A DNA stretch of 64,000 bases, taken from positions 6,262,001 through 6,326,000 of the forward strand of contig NZ_CP021354.1 in the NCBI RefSeq assembly GCF_003130705.1. Reading direction: 5' to 3'. The DNA is from Rhodococcus oxybenzonivorans. GTDB lineage: Bacteria > Actinomycetota > Actinomycetes > Mycobacteriales > Mycobacteriaceae. This document shows positions 25,687 through 35,689 of the stretch, piece by piece. The position numbers were made by a program, and so were the translations under genes. The notes under the pieces were generated by a model. The model searched no databases and was not told the origin of the DNA. It saw only the letters and a program-made list of their open reading frames with translations. How positions within the stretch are numbered: the stretch's first letter is position 1; every line of letters begins with the position of its first letter.

Positions 25687-26083
25687 GTGGCCGTGTTCGG
25701 GCAGACCGAAAGCACGGGATTCGCCTGCTACCTCGACGGTGCCCACAGTCTGAGCAAGCTCGGATCGGTAGGCATCCCGACCTCATCGGTCGAGGTGAAG
25801 ATCGTCGACGACCAGATGCACGAGGTCGCTACCGGAGAGGTCGGAGAGATCGTTTTCAGAGGTCCGACCGTGATGGCCGGTTACTGGCAGCGCCCCGATG
25901 CCTCCGCGCGGAGGTGTTCGCCGGGGGTGGCTCCACTCCGGCGACCTTGGACGACAAGCCGAGGATGGCTTCTTTCACATCGTCGACCGCAAGAAGGACA
26001 TGATCATCTCCTGTGGAGAGAACATCTACTGCGCCGAGGTCGACCCACCGGTCGATCTTGGGGGGTCAGATCGATCCGTCTAG
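25687..26083 (+). pseudogene. AMP-binding acyl-CoA ligase fragment, frameshifted
   Basis: The first frame reads FGQTESTGFACYLDGA (A5-like motif), LGSVGIPTSSVEVKIVD and [23 protein letters not shown]. It then shifts to [40 protein letters not shown], the hinge region of acyl-CoA synthetases. The N-terminal 300 residues and the C-terminal domain are missing. It is a fragment of a fatty- or aromatic-acid CoA ligase in the pseudogene-rich tract. Confidence 0.75.
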
Positions 26084-26196
26084 TGCATCAATGGTTGAAG
26101 TTCATCGGGGCCGACCGGGCAGGCTCACGTCATCAGGGTGCGAGGAACGCTGATCGGCCAACGTCACGATTGATTATCCGGGGCCTGCTGTAGAGA

Positions 26197-26841
26197 CTAG
26201 GCGTCCCGGCGGCTGTGCACGGTCAGCAGCAGGTGATCGACGCGGCGGCGGAGCCCGGCCTCGTCAGGGTCGAGGTCGGCAAGACCGGCGACGAACGATT
26301 CGGCGATCGCGCGCAGCCGGGTGTTGGTGTCCTGGGATCGCCAGGCGAGGATATCGAACGCCCGATCCGCGGAAATGCCGTAGACCAGCATCAGCGCCCC
26401 CTTGGCCTGCTCGATCACCGCCCGTGACTGCGCGAGTTCGGCGACCACTTCGTCGACGGAGTCCTTCACATCACTGGTGTGCGAATCGGTGATGTCGATG
26501 TAGAACCCGGTCGTGCCGATCACCTGGCCGGTGTCGTCGTGCAGACGGTCACCGACGACGACGACGTGGCGGACCTTGCCGGCGGTATCGACAATGCGGT
26601 GTTTACTGCTGAACGGTTCGGCATCGGTGACCATCCGATCGAGAACCCGGGCGACCTGCGGGTGGTCCTCGGGATGCTTGTGCGCGAGCAACAACTCGGT
26701 GGTCGGGTCGACTTCACCCGGCTGGTATCCGTGCATGCGGGCGACGATGTCGGACCACTCCCACCGCTGGCCGGCGAGAAGGAACCGGAAACTGCCCACC
26801 CGCTGCGGCTCACCGCCACCGACCACCTGCTCGGAATTCAC
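26197..26841 (-). CDS. PAS-ANTAR RNA-binding antiterminator regulator
   Basis: A protein of about 214 residues. The N-terminal half is a PAS domain (WEWSDIVARMHGYQPGEVDPTTELLLAHKHPEDHPQV, then VRHVVVVGDRLHDDTGQVIGTTGFYIDIT). The C-terminal half is an ANTAR domain (VEELAQSR-like VAELAQSRAVIEQAKGALMLVYGISADRAFDILAWRSQDTNTRLRAIAE). ANTAR proteins bind paired RNA hairpins and prevent termination. I take the GTG at 26841, which leaves room for promoters; the frame continues to a GTG at 26919, but that would nearly abut the divergent GAF-ANTAR start. Signal and RNA targets unknown. Confidence 0.85.
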   Translation of the reverse strand: MNSEQVVGGGEPQRVGSFRFLLAGQRWEWSDIVARMHGYQPGEVDPTTELLLAHKHPEDHPQVARVLDRMVTDAEPFSSKHRIVDTAGKVRHVVVVGDRLHDDTGQVIGTTGFYIDITDSHTSDVKDSVDEVVAELAQSRAVIEQAKGALMLVYGISADRAFDILAWRSQDTNTRLRAIAESFVAGLADLDPDEAGLRRRVDHLLLTVHSRRDA

Positions 26842-26938
26842 GCCTATTTCTAGCGCATCGGTTGCGGGAGGGTTGCGGGAGTCCCCGCCGGGTGTCGCCG
26901 GCCGAGGTAGCGAGTGCACCCATACGGAGGTTCGTGGC

Positions 26939-27698
26939 GTGAGCCGCGGGCTGTTTGCGGTCGCGCTGCCGGGGACAGTAGGGGAAATGAGCGACGAACA
27001 AAACCCAGCTCAGCCCGACGGCGATCACACGGTGTCCCTTCTCGCCCGCACTCGCACCCTGTGCGGGCAATGCTCGAACGACGTCGGTGTCGACGGCATA
27101 GCCATCGCGGTATTCGCCAGCGACACCAGTCGGGACCTGGTGTACGCAACCGACATCACCGCCGAACGGATCGGCGAGCTCGAATTCACCCTGGGCGAGG
27201 GCCCCGGCCTTACCGCGTATCGCTCCTCGGTGCCCGAACTACACCCAGATGTGGCGGATCCCGCCGCAGCGAACCCGGTGGCCGATGCTCGTCCCCGAAA
27301 TAGCCGACCTCGGTGTTCGCGCCGTCTTCGCCTTCCCCCTCTGCCTGTTCCACGGCGCCCGCATCGGGGTCCTCGAGCTCTACCGCACCCAGCCCGGCCG
27401 GCTCGATACCCAGCGCTGTCGGGCCGCGGCCGGCTACGCCGCCGCGCTCCGCCCGATCGTGGTCGAGGAACTCGATCCCTCGCGCAACCCGACGATGGTC
27501 GACCCCGCCCTGTCTCCGCGCGGCACAGTGCACGTAGCCGCCGGAATGATGGCCGCCCAGCTTCGGGTCTCTCCCGCCGACGCCCTCACCCGACTACGGG
27601 CTGTGGCGTTCGCGCAACACCGCAGGATCACGGTGATCGCCCAGGACATCATCGCCGCCCGACTCAGATTCCGGCCCGAGGATTCCGACAGCACCTGA
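26939..27698 (+). pseudogene. GAF-ANTAR regulator with a one-base frameshift
   Basis: The first frame gives a GAF domain start (LARTRTLCGQCSNDVGVDGIAIAVF, ERIGELEFTLGEGPGLTAYRS, ADPAAAN). At 27274-27276 three Cs stand where two would give the expected AANRWPMLVPEI. The second frame continues ADLGVRAVFAFPLCLFHGARIGVLELYR and a C-terminal ANTAR-like helix set (HVAAGMMAAQLRVSPADALTRLRAVAFAQHR). The whole would be about 250 residues. The GTG at 26939 has GGAGG at good spacing. The single extra C may be a mutation or a sequencing error; all else looks intact. Divergent from the PAS-ANTAR gene. Confidence 0.8.
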
Positions 27699-28035
27699 TC
27701 TTCACCGACAGCATTTGCAGATCCTGAGCGACCCTTGCCGAGTTGTGATCGGACGCGCGGTTCTCGATCGAAATCCTGGAGCCTGCCAAGAGTAAATCCG
27801 CAACGTCCGGTACAGCCCATAGGTTATGCAACCGAGATGACGTGCAGATGAGATGTGCGTTAGCCGGGGCGGTAGATGACCGACAGGGTTGACCGATCCG
27901 TTGCTGTTGCCGCGGCCCTACGGATTCGCAACGGGGCGAACCCCGCCCTATGCAAGCACTCTCTTCGCTGTACGACGGGGGCCGTGGCTGCCTTCGCCTC
28001 CTTCCGTGAAATTTGCTCGGGCCCGGGGGGTCCGG
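27699..28035. other. Intergenic stretch, no gene seen
   Basis: This interval between the GAF-ANTAR gene and the sortase remnant contains only short open frames without ribosome sites or family features. No clear terminator or repeat was recognised. Confidence 0.5.
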
Positions 28036-28537
28036 TCATTTCTGGTTGGTGGCCGCCGGAGTGATATCGACCAAGGAGGTGTAGGCCACCACGTTGGATA
28101 GGTAGCTACAGGCGTGCGGGTCGAATTCCCCTCCACAGGTGACGAGTTGGAGAGTGTGGTCGCCGTGTGTGCCGTAGACCTGCTCGGCGGGGAGCTCTTT
28201 CTTCGGATATGTCTCCACCTTGGTAACGGAGAAATGGGCGACGTTGCCGTCTGTCAAGCTCACCTCGACCGAGTCTCCCGCCTTCAGGTTTTTGACTCGG
28301 TGGAACACCGCCGGCCCCTCGTGTGAGTCGACATGCCCCAGGATCACGGCCGAACCCAGTTGCCCCGGAGCCGGACCGAACTTGTACCAACCCGGCTTGT
28401 GCCGGCACGGTATCGGTCGCCGTGGGCGGTGTCAGCTGCGGATCAGTCGAATTCTGGTAACTGCGCAGGGCGAAGAAAGCCGTCGCGACCAGCAACAGGA
28501 CTGCCGCCAATACCCACCAGCGTTTCGCCCTGCCCAT
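28036..28537 (-). pseudogene. Class E/F-type sortase with internal deletion and frameshift
   Basis: An N-terminal membrane anchor (WWVLAAVLLLVATAFFALRSY) starts at the ATG near 28537. After TDTVPAQ the frame shifts and the product jumps into GWYKFGPAPGQLGSAVILGHVDSHEGPAVF, then LQLVTCGGEFD, carrying the catalytic His and Cys. About 60-100 residues between anchor and catalytic barrel are missing compared with intact sortases of about 200 residues. Sortases join surface proteins to the cell wall or pili. With both an internal deletion and a frameshift this copy is probably dead, although the catalytic part is still readable from an ATG at 28347. Confidence 0.72.
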
Positions 28538-28716
28538 CGTCCCCTCGGTGCCTGGCCACTCGGGGCCCGGGCCGGACTCCGACCAGTCGGCGTTCGGGTC
28601 CGGCTGCCCCGCGTCACCGGAGCGGAATGAGTGGGTGCATCCTCTGCACCCTCAGCGTCGGCAACTCAGAATGATCGCAGTAACACTCCCGTCGATTCTC
28701 CCGATCTTGCCACTGA

Positions 28717-28762
28717 CCCGTGAGTACTTATTAACAACCCGTGGTTGAGAAGTACTCACGGG
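28717..28762. repeat. 46-bp palindromic intergenic repeat
   Basis: CCCGTGAGTACTT at 28717-28729 and AAGTACTCACGGG at 28750-28762 are perfect 13-bp arms around 20 bases. The half GTGAGTACTTATTAA also occurs at 4941-4955, where an IS element has split a second copy. It lies between the sortase remnant and the response regulator. It may act as a bidirectional terminator or be a dispersed mobile palindrome. Confidence 0.7.
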
Positions 28763-28793
28763 CGGCGAAGCCGCAGGAGGGAGGGGCCCACCG

Positions 28794-29576
28794 ATGTACT
28801 CCTTTGCCGATCACGGCGCCGTTCCGGGAACGGTTGTCCTCCTTCCGAGCGCCGAACCATGGCTCCTCGGGTACCTACGCTCGGCGGGAATGCACGTGCA
28901 GCCCGGTTCCGCCACGCTCGATGGAGCAGATGTCGTGCGGCGTGCCGACGTGGTGATCGTCGACGCCCGTTCACGAAACCTCGAGGCGCTGGACACCATC
29001 CGAGTCTTGCGTGTTTTCGGAGCGAGAACGGGCATCCTCGTCGTCGACGAGTTCGCGAACGAGGAAACCCGGTGTTCCTACTTCGAGGCGGGCGCAGACG
29101 ACGTGATGTGTGTTCCCGTCAACGTCGACGAGGTTATCGCGAGGCTTCGCGCTCTCCTCCGACGACTGGGGCCAGCTCGCTCGTCGTCGAATTCGTCCAC
29201 CTCGTCCGGCGTCTCCGTGGACACCGACAACGCAGTGCTCAACGTCGGCACTGCCCGCATCGCGCTGAGTAGAACCGAACTCGACGTGCTCGTCGCTCTC
29301 GCGGGCAATGCCGGCCGCGTAGTCCGCCGGGGACAACTGTTGCAGGAAGTGTGGGGGCTGCCGGCGGGAACCAAGTCGAACGTCCTCAACACGTGTGTCT
29401 ATCTACTACGCCGCAAATTCGAATCTCACGGGGCACCGGACATCATCGATACGGTGCGCGGCGTCGGTTTCAGACTGAAATCCGAGACCGACGAGCACCC
29501 GGTTTCGGCACTCCTTGCCCGAAGCAGCCGAAACACCTGTGCTGACGCGGGATACACCTTGTCGGATGCGGTGTGA
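28794..29576 (+). CDS. OmpR/PhoB-type response regulator with atypical receiver domain
   Basis: A 260-residue protein. Residues about 1-125 form a receiver-like domain with VVIVDARSRNLEALDTIRVLR (possible phospho-Asp) and YFEAGADDVMCVPVNVDEVIARLRALLRR. The usual acidic pair near the N-terminus is absent (VVLLPSAEPWLL), so magnesium binding and phosphorylation are doubtful. Residues about 140-230 are a winged helix (LSRTELDVLVALAGNAGRVVRRGQLLQEVWG, NVLNTCVYLLRRKFE, IDTVRGVGFRL). No histidine kinase is adjacent. A long polar tail follows. It may act without phosphorylation. Start ATG follows GGAGGGAGGGG. Confidence 0.85.
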   Translation: MYSFADHGAVPGTVVLLPSAEPWLLGYLRSAGMHVQPGSATLDGADVVRRADVVIVDARSRNLEALDTIRVLRVFGARTGILVVDEFANEETRCSYFEAGADDVMCVPVNVDEVIARLRALLRRLGPARSSSNSSTSSGVSVDTDNAVLNVGTARIALSRTELDVLVALAGNAGRVVRRGQLLQEVWGLPAGTKSNVLNTCVYLLRRKFESHGAPDIIDTVRGVGFRLKSETDEHPVSALLARSSRNTCADAGYTLSDAV

Positions 29577-29622
29577 GTTGCGGCGCCGTCGTGCGTTGAG
29601 TATTCGGTGCGGGCCACCTGAC

Positions 29623-29862
29623 TCACGGCATCCAGCGTTCGATCTTATTGCGGCGTCCGTCCGCGAGTTCTCGCCGGAGAAGGTTCATCGCGGCGTGCTG
29701 GGTGAGCAGCACAGTCTCGGTCGAGGTGCCGAGAACCCGGGCCACCTGCTCGACCGGCAACCGATGAGCGAGCCGCAGGCGCAGCACCGTCCGATACCGC
29801 TCGGGTAGCGCGTCGAGGAGCGTCGACGGCCGCGTTGCGCTCTTGTCATCGATGGTCACCAC
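29623..29862 (-). CDS. Sigma-70 region 4-like helix-turn-helix protein
   Basis: A 79-residue protein that resembles only region 4 of sigma factors: LLDALPERYRTVLRLRLAHRLPVEQVARVLGTSTETVLLTQHAAMNLLRREL. Region 2 is missing and the upstream frame has none, so it is not a complete sigma factor. It may be a truncated ECF sigma or a small DNA-binding regulator. Start: GTG at 29862, with AAAGGCGAG just upstream. It faces the response regulator gene tail to tail. Confidence 0.65.
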   Translation of the reverse strand: MVTIDDKSATRPSTLLDALPERYRTVLRLRLAHRLPVEQVARVLGTSTETVLLTQHAAMNLLRRELADGRRNKIERWMP

Positions 29863-30025
29863 GGCTCGCCTTTCGCTCGTCGAAGTCGCTTCACTGTGCC
29901 GGGCCCGATGTCCCGTGAGGAAGGGACCGGCGTCCCGATCAGCCGGGATGTTGCGCGGGCGAGCATGGGTGACACCCGTCGAACAGAGCACGGTAAGGGG
30001 CCACAGTGGCGAACTGCGGACGAAC

Positions 30026-32395
30026 TCAGGACAGGTGGTGGGGTTCCGGGTCGGCCTTGTGTGTCCAGTCAGCGCCCACCTCGTCTTGGTCGCCGGTCTG
30101 ATTGCCGTCCCGCCCCTTCGCTCGGGCGAGCGAGATGACGACAGACTTGGAGGTAGGGCAATTGCTGCCCAGCGCCGTCGAATCCAGCGGCACCAGCGGA
30201 TTGGTTTCCGGATAGTAGGCGGCGGCGGAGCCGCGCGGGGTGTCGTAGTCGACGATGCGGAAGTTCTGCGCGCACCGGACCCGCTCGTCGGCGTCCCAGC
30301 GTGTGAAGAGATCGACCATGTCGCCGTTATCAAATCCGAGCGCCGCGATGTCGTCGCGGTGCATGAAGATGACGCGGCGGCCACCCTCGATGCCCCGGTA
30401 GCGGTCGCTGTACCCGTAGATCGTGGTGTTGAATTGGTCGTGACTTCGCAGGGTCTGCAAGATCAGATGCCCCGGCGGCACCTGCAGGACCTCGATCGGG
30501 GACACCGCGAACTCTGCACGACCTGAACGAGTTTCGAAGGTTCGGGAGTCACGCGGCGGGTGCGGAAGGATGAAACCGCCCGGACGGCGGACGTTCACCT
30601 CGTACCCCTCGCATCCAGGCACGACGCGGGAGATGTGCAGCCGGATGTTCGCGTAATCGTCCCGCATCCCCTTCCAGTCGATTCCGTAGCGGTCACCGAT
30701 GGTGGCTTCGGCAATGCGCGTCACGATGCCCACTTCCGACTCCAGGTGTGGACTGGCCGGGTCCAGCGGACCCCGCGACGCGTGAACCGCGCACGTCGAA
30801 TCCTCGACCGATACGAATTGCGGACCGGACGCTTGAACGTCCTTCTCGGTGCGTCCCTTCGTCGGCAGAATGAGCGCCGTCTCCCCGCACACCAGGTGCG
30901 AACGATTGATCTTGGTGGAGATGTGCACGGTCATGCGCGTCTCGCGGAGCGCCGCCGCGGTCACCTCGGTGTCCGGGGCGGCCTGAACGAAGTTGCCGCC
31001 CAGCCCGAGGAAGAAGTGCGCCTTGCCGTCGCGCATGGCACGGATCGAGTCGACGGTGTCGTACCCGTTCGCGCGCGGCGGATCGAAACGGAATTCCTTC
31101 TGCAGGGCATCGAGAAAATGCCCGGGCGGACGCTCCCAGATACCCATCGTCCGGTCACCCTGCACGTTGGAGTGCCCGCGAACCGGAAACAACCCTGCAC
31201 CACGCTTCCCGATATTGCCCTGGGCCAGTGCGAGATTGGCGATCTCCTTGATGATGGCCACGGAGTTTCGATGCTGGGTGAGTCCCATCGCCCAGCAGAA
31301 CACGGTGGCGTCGGAGTCCCGAAGCAACGTGGCGGCGTCGGTGATCTGCTCCCGGGACAGCCCCGTCGTCTCGGTGACGACGTCCCAGTCGACTGCGGCG
31401 ACATGCTGTTTCCACGACTCGAAGCCGATCGTGTACTGGTCGATGAAAGCGTGATCGAGAGCATCCCATTCGACGAGCAGCGAACCGAATGCCTGAAGCA
31501 GGGCGAGGTCCCCGTTCAGCGCGATCGGCAGGTGCATGTCGGACAGGTCGGTACCCGATCCCACCATGCCGCGTGGGGTCTGCGGATTCTTGAAGTTGAC
31601 CAGACCGGCCTCACAGAGCGGATTGATCGACAGGATCGTCGCACCGTTCTGCTTGGCCTTCTCCAGCGCCGACAGCATCCTCGGATGATTCGTGCCCGGG
31701 TTCTGGCCCTGTAGCACAATCAGTTTCGCGTCGTACACGTCCTCCATCACGACACTTGCCTTGCCGATGCCGATCGACTCCTGAAGGGCGATGCTGGTGG
31801 ATTCGTGGCACATGTTGGAACAGTCGGGCAGATTGTTCGTACCGAAAGCGCGAACGAAGAGCTGGTACGCGAACGCCGCCTCATTGGACGCCCGACCGGA
31901 CGTATAGAAAATGGCCTCGTCCGGGCTGTCGAGCGCCTTCAACTGGCCGCCGATCAGGGCAAACGCGTCGTCCCAGTCGATCGGTTCGTAATGCGTCGCC
32001 CCGGGCCGCTTCACCATGGGGTGGGTGATCCGCCCCTGCTGCCCCAGCCAGTGTTCGCTGTGACTGTCGAGGTCGGCGATACTGTGCCGGGCGAAGAACT
32101 CCGGAGTGGCGCGGGACCGGGTCGCTTCCTCCGCAACCGCCTTCGCGCCGTTCTCACAGAATTCGGCTTTGTGCCGATGACCCGGGTCGGGGTCCGGCCA
32201 GGCGCAGCTCATGCAGTCGAATCCCTCGGCCTGATTGAGGCGCAGCAGAGTCTCGGCCGTCCGCCTCATGCCCATATGCTCGAGAGAACGTTTCATCGAC
32301 ACTGCGACTGCAGTGGGGCCGGCGGCATGATCTTCTTGGGGTCGGATCTCGAGGTCGGCCTCGTCGTGATCGCGGCCCTCATCGTGGTGACGCAT
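30026..32395 (-). CDS. FdhF/YdeP-family molybdopterin oxidoreductase
   Basis: A 789-residue protein of the bis-MGD oxidoreductase superfamily. An N-terminal GFDCMSCAWPDP carries the Cys-X2-Cys typical of the YdeP branch (probable Fe-S site). YTSGRASNEAAF, CHESTSIALQESIG, GQNPGTNHPRM and GNIGKRGAGLFPVRGHSNVQGDR are cofactor-binding motifs, and the C-terminal dinucleotide domain begins near LILQTLRSHDQFNTTIYG. YdeP in E. coli is linked to acid resistance; related proteins are often annotated as formate dehydrogenase alpha. I take the ATG at 32395 (GGGAG seven bases upstream) over 32509, which has none. No FdhD or electron partner is adjacent. Divergent from the Clp-N gene. Confidence 0.88.
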   Translation of the reverse strand: MRHHDEGRDHDEADLEIRPQEDHAAGPTAVAVSMKRSLEHMGMRRTAETLLRLNQAEGFDCMSCAWPDPDPGHRHKAEFCENGAKAVAEEATRSRATPEFFARHSIADLDSHSEHWLGQQGRITHPMVKRPGATHYEPIDWDDAFALIGGQLKALDSPDEAIFYTSGRASNEAAFAYQLFVRAFGTNNLPDCSNMCHESTSIALQESIGIGKASVVMEDVYDAKLIVLQGQNPGTNHPRMLSALEKAKQNGATILSINPLCEAGLVNFKNPQTPRGMVGSGTDLSDMHLPIALNGDLALLQAFGSLLVEWDALDHAFIDQYTIGFESWKQHVAAVDWDVVTETTGLSREQITDAATLLRDSDATVFCWAMGLTQHRNSVAIIKEIANLALAQGNIGKRGAGLFPVRGHSNVQGDRTMGIWERPPGHFLDALQKEFRFDPPRANGYDTVDSIRAMRDGKAHFFLGLGGNFVQAAPDTEVTAAALRETRMTVHISTKINRSHLVCGETALILPTKGRTEKDVQASGPQFVSVEDSTCAVHASRGPLDPASPHLESEVGIVTRIAEATIGDRYGIDWKGMRDDYANIRLHISRVVPGCEGYEVNVRRPGGFILPHPPRDSRTFETRSGRAEFAVSPIEVLQVPPGHLILQTLRSHDQFNTTIYGYSDRYRGIEGGRRVIFMHRDDIAALGFDNGDMVDLFTRWDADERVRCAQNFRIVDYDTPRGSAAAYYPETNPLVPLDSTALGSNCPTSKSVVISLARAKGRDGNQTGDQDEVGADWTHKADPEPHHLS

Positions 32396-32523
32396 GATCA
32401 GTCTCCCGTCCGGCTCGACGTTCTTCCTGACATCGTATTCGCGCGGCGCGGCGTCGGCTGGAGAAAAATGCGCATCGTCAATCCGGCCTTGACGGCCATC
32501 ATGCGTCAATCTACCGTTGACGC

Positions 32524-33222
32524 ATGATGAAAATACGACTCGACGACCTCATCGACGGAATCCGCTCCGGATATCCCGATCAACCCCTCGAACAGTTGAC
32601 GGCTGCGGTCTTGACCGCCGAGCACCTCAACGAAATTTCCGACCACCTGATCGGCCACTTCGTCGATCAAGCGCGGCGTAGCGGTGCGTCGTGGACGGAG
32701 ATCGGTGGCTGTATCGGTGTCACGAAGCAGGCCGCCCAGCAGCGGTTCACACCCAAGGGCAGTGCCAACATGTTCGCGCGTTTCACCGAGAAGGCCCGGC
32801 AGGCGGTGGTCCAATCGCAGGAGGAAGCGCGGGCGCAGCGACTGTCCGAGATTCAGTCGGCCCATCTGCTGCTCGGCATGCTGTGCGCGCCCGACAGCCT
32901 CGCGATGCGGGCGCTCGCCGACCAGGGCTTTACACCGCAGGCAATCCGGGAAGCCGCGGAGGCAAACCTCGCTGCCGGGCCGGCCGACGCCGAATCCCCC
33001 GCTCTGATCCCCTATGCGGCAGGCGCGAAGAAGGTGCTCGAATTATCCACCCGCGAGGCTCTGCGATTGGGGCACAACTACATCGGAACGGAACACATGC
33101 TGCTCGCGTTGATGGCCGACGAAACAGACAACCCGGGTCCCCTCCGCCGCCTCGGCGCCGACACCGATGCCGCCGAAAGATTCCTGCTGACGGCGCTCGG
33201 CGCAGCGGAAACGAAGGAATAG
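32524..33222 (+). CDS. Clp N-terminal (double Clp-repeat) protein with HTH-like N-terminus
   Basis: A 232-residue protein. Residues 1-75 look like a small helix-turn-helix (ARRSGASWTEIGGCIGVTKQAAQQRF). The rest is a double Clp repeat domain (RFTEKARQAVVQSQEEARAQRLSEIQSAHLLLGML; KVLELSTREALRLGHNYIGTEHMLLALM) like the substrate/adaptor-binding N-domain of ClpC. No AAA+ ATPase follows. Such stand-alone proteins may act as adaptors or decoys for Clp proteases or as regulators. Divergent from the molybdoenzyme with a short shared promoter region. Confidence 0.87.
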   Translation: MMKIRLDDLIDGIRSGYPDQPLEQLTAAVLTAEHLNEISDHLIGHFVDQARRSGASWTEIGGCIGVTKQAAQQRFTPKGSANMFARFTEKARQAVVQSQEEARAQRLSEIQSAHLLLGMLCAPDSLAMRALADQGFTPQAIREAAEANLAAGPADAESPALIPYAAGAKKVLELSTREALRLGHNYIGTEHMLLALMADETDNPGPLRRLGADTDAAERFLLTALGAAETKE

Positions 33223-33275
33223 TGCCGCTTCCGGTCAGCAGTCAGTCGGCCGGGGATTCCACCCACCGCCGGTGC

Positions 33276-33488
33276 TCACTCGACGAAGGCGAGTCCGCTT
33301 TCCTCGAGAGCGCCTTCAAGGATTCGAACAGCTTTGGGACCCACGCCATGCATGGCGAGCAGTTCTCGACGACTGCGAGCAGCCACCTGCGCCAGGGTGG
33401 TGATGCCCGCCTCGAGCAGGGCGCTGTTCGCCGGACGCCCGATCGGAGGAAGGTCGCCAATCTGTGCCGGAACATCGCGGGTGCTCAT
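33276..33488 (-). CDS. Small helix-hairpin-helix protein
   Basis: A 70-residue protein containing IGRPANSALLEAGITTLAQVAARSRRELLAMHGVGPKAVRILEGALEESG. This is the helix-hairpin-helix pattern with the GVGPKA turn that also occurs at the C-terminus of RNA polymerase alpha and in small DNA-binding proteins. The ATG at 33488 has a poor ribosome site; the frame starts further upstream at 33533. It probably binds nucleic acid non-specifically; its role is unknown. Confidence 0.75.
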   Translation of the reverse strand: MSTRDVPAQIGDLPPIGRPANSALLEAGITTLAQVAARSRRELLAMHGVGPKAVRILEGALEESGLAFVE

Positions 33489-33580
33489 TCCGACACGGTA
33501 CCGAAGCCATTCCGTCCGACACGGGCATCGCATCGACGAGTGCGCGCCTGACTCGAAGCATCCCGGCTGTGGGCCGCGTG

Positions 33581-34801
<1,221 letters not shown>

Positions 34802-34908
34802 TCATGGGCCGGTAAGCCGGACTGTCGCCTGCGTCACCACGAAAACCCACTCCGCCGTCATAGGCAACCGAGCCAGGAGTTCCTAGCCGCAGTGCCACTT
34901 TCGAGGAG

Positions 34909-34924
34909 CAAATCACGCGATTTG
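34909..34924. promoter_or_regulatory. Palindromic operator candidate between hpd and the Lrp gene
   Basis: CAAATC and GATTTG flank ACGC in a 16-bp near-perfect palindrome. It lies in the 182-bp spacer between the divergent hpd gene and the Lrp/AsnC gene, 45 bp before the latter's ATG. Lrp-type regulators commonly bind such AT-rich palindromes and regulate themselves and the divergent gene. Confidence 0.5.
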
Positions 34925-34968
34925 TTATACAGTCGGACTAGCTGTTCGACCTCGGAGGTGGTGTTCGC

Positions 34969-35499
34969 ATGAAGGATGCCGTGCAGCTGGACGAGCTCGA
35001 TTTCGCGCTGCTCGACGCCATGCACGCCGACCCGAAGGCGGGAGTGCTGGAGTTGTCGCGTCGAATCAAGGTGGCCCGAGCCACCGTTCAGGCGCGGGTA
35101 CGCAAGCTCGAGGAATCGGGCATCATCGCCGGTTACGAGCCGCATATCGACATTTCGGCTGCCGGTTTCGACGTGCAGGCATTCGTCACCCTCGAGACGG
35201 CGCAGGGCGCACTCGACTCGGTGACGTCGGAGCTCGAGTCGATTCCCGGTGTGCTCGAAGCCTTCGCGACCACCGGTTCGGGCGACATCCTCTGCCGGGT
35301 CGCGGCCCAATCACATCTCGGCTTGCAGCAGACGTTGATCGATCTGAACAAATCGAGCGTCGTCGCGCGGTCCACGAGCGTGATGGTGCTCTCCGTGATC
35401 GTTCCGTATCGGTCGATGCCGCTGTTGCGCACCCTCGACCGTCGCGGTTCGGCGAAGGCTCCCGCGTACCGGGCCACCGATCAGCACGTCGATCGCTGA
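34969..35499 (+). CDS. Lrp/AsnC-family transcriptional regulator
   Basis: A 176-residue regulator. The N-terminal winged helix is LDELDFALLDAMHADPKAGVLELSRRIKVARATVQARVRKLEESGII. The C-terminal RAM (ligand) domain includes FVTLETAQGALDSVTSELESIPGVLEAFATTGSGDILCRVAA. The ATG at 34969 has GGAGG ten bases upstream. It is divergent from hpd and upstream of the amino acid dehydrogenase and permease, so it likely senses an aromatic amino acid and controls this locus. Confidence 0.92.
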   Translation: MKDAVQLDELDFALLDAMHADPKAGVLELSRRIKVARATVQARVRKLEESGIIAGYEPHIDISAAGFDVQAFVTLETAQGALDSVTSELESIPGVLEAFATTGSGDILCRVAAQSHLGLQQTLIDLNKSSVVARSTSVMVLSVIVPYRSMPLLRTLDRRGSAKAPAYRATDQHVDR

Positions 35500-35689
35500 G
35501 TTTGCTGGGCACGTTGCCTAGAAAAACACCGAAAACCTGTCGTGGTGATGTTCATCCTGGCTACGTGCTGCAGGGCTGCTTGCGGCATGGGAGTGGCGCC
35601 CGCCACAGTGATCGCCGTAACAGCGGGTGCTGATCGAGGGAACGGTTCGATCGCACTGCTGCCCGGCCGCCCGACTCCCGAAAGAAGCC

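Noticed and set aside
29623..30384. Full-length sigma factor extending to 30384
   Set aside because: Upstream of 29862 the frame is low-complexity and has no region 2; it overlaps the molybdoenzyme gene.
30560..31714. 384-residue plus-strand frame within the molybdoenzyme gene
   Set aside because: Shadow of a high-GC gene with strong family motifs on the other strand.
32396..32509. Upstream extension of the FdhF/YdeP gene
   Set aside because: No ribosome site at 32509, low complexity, and it would leave only 14 bp to the divergent gene; 32395 has GGGAG.
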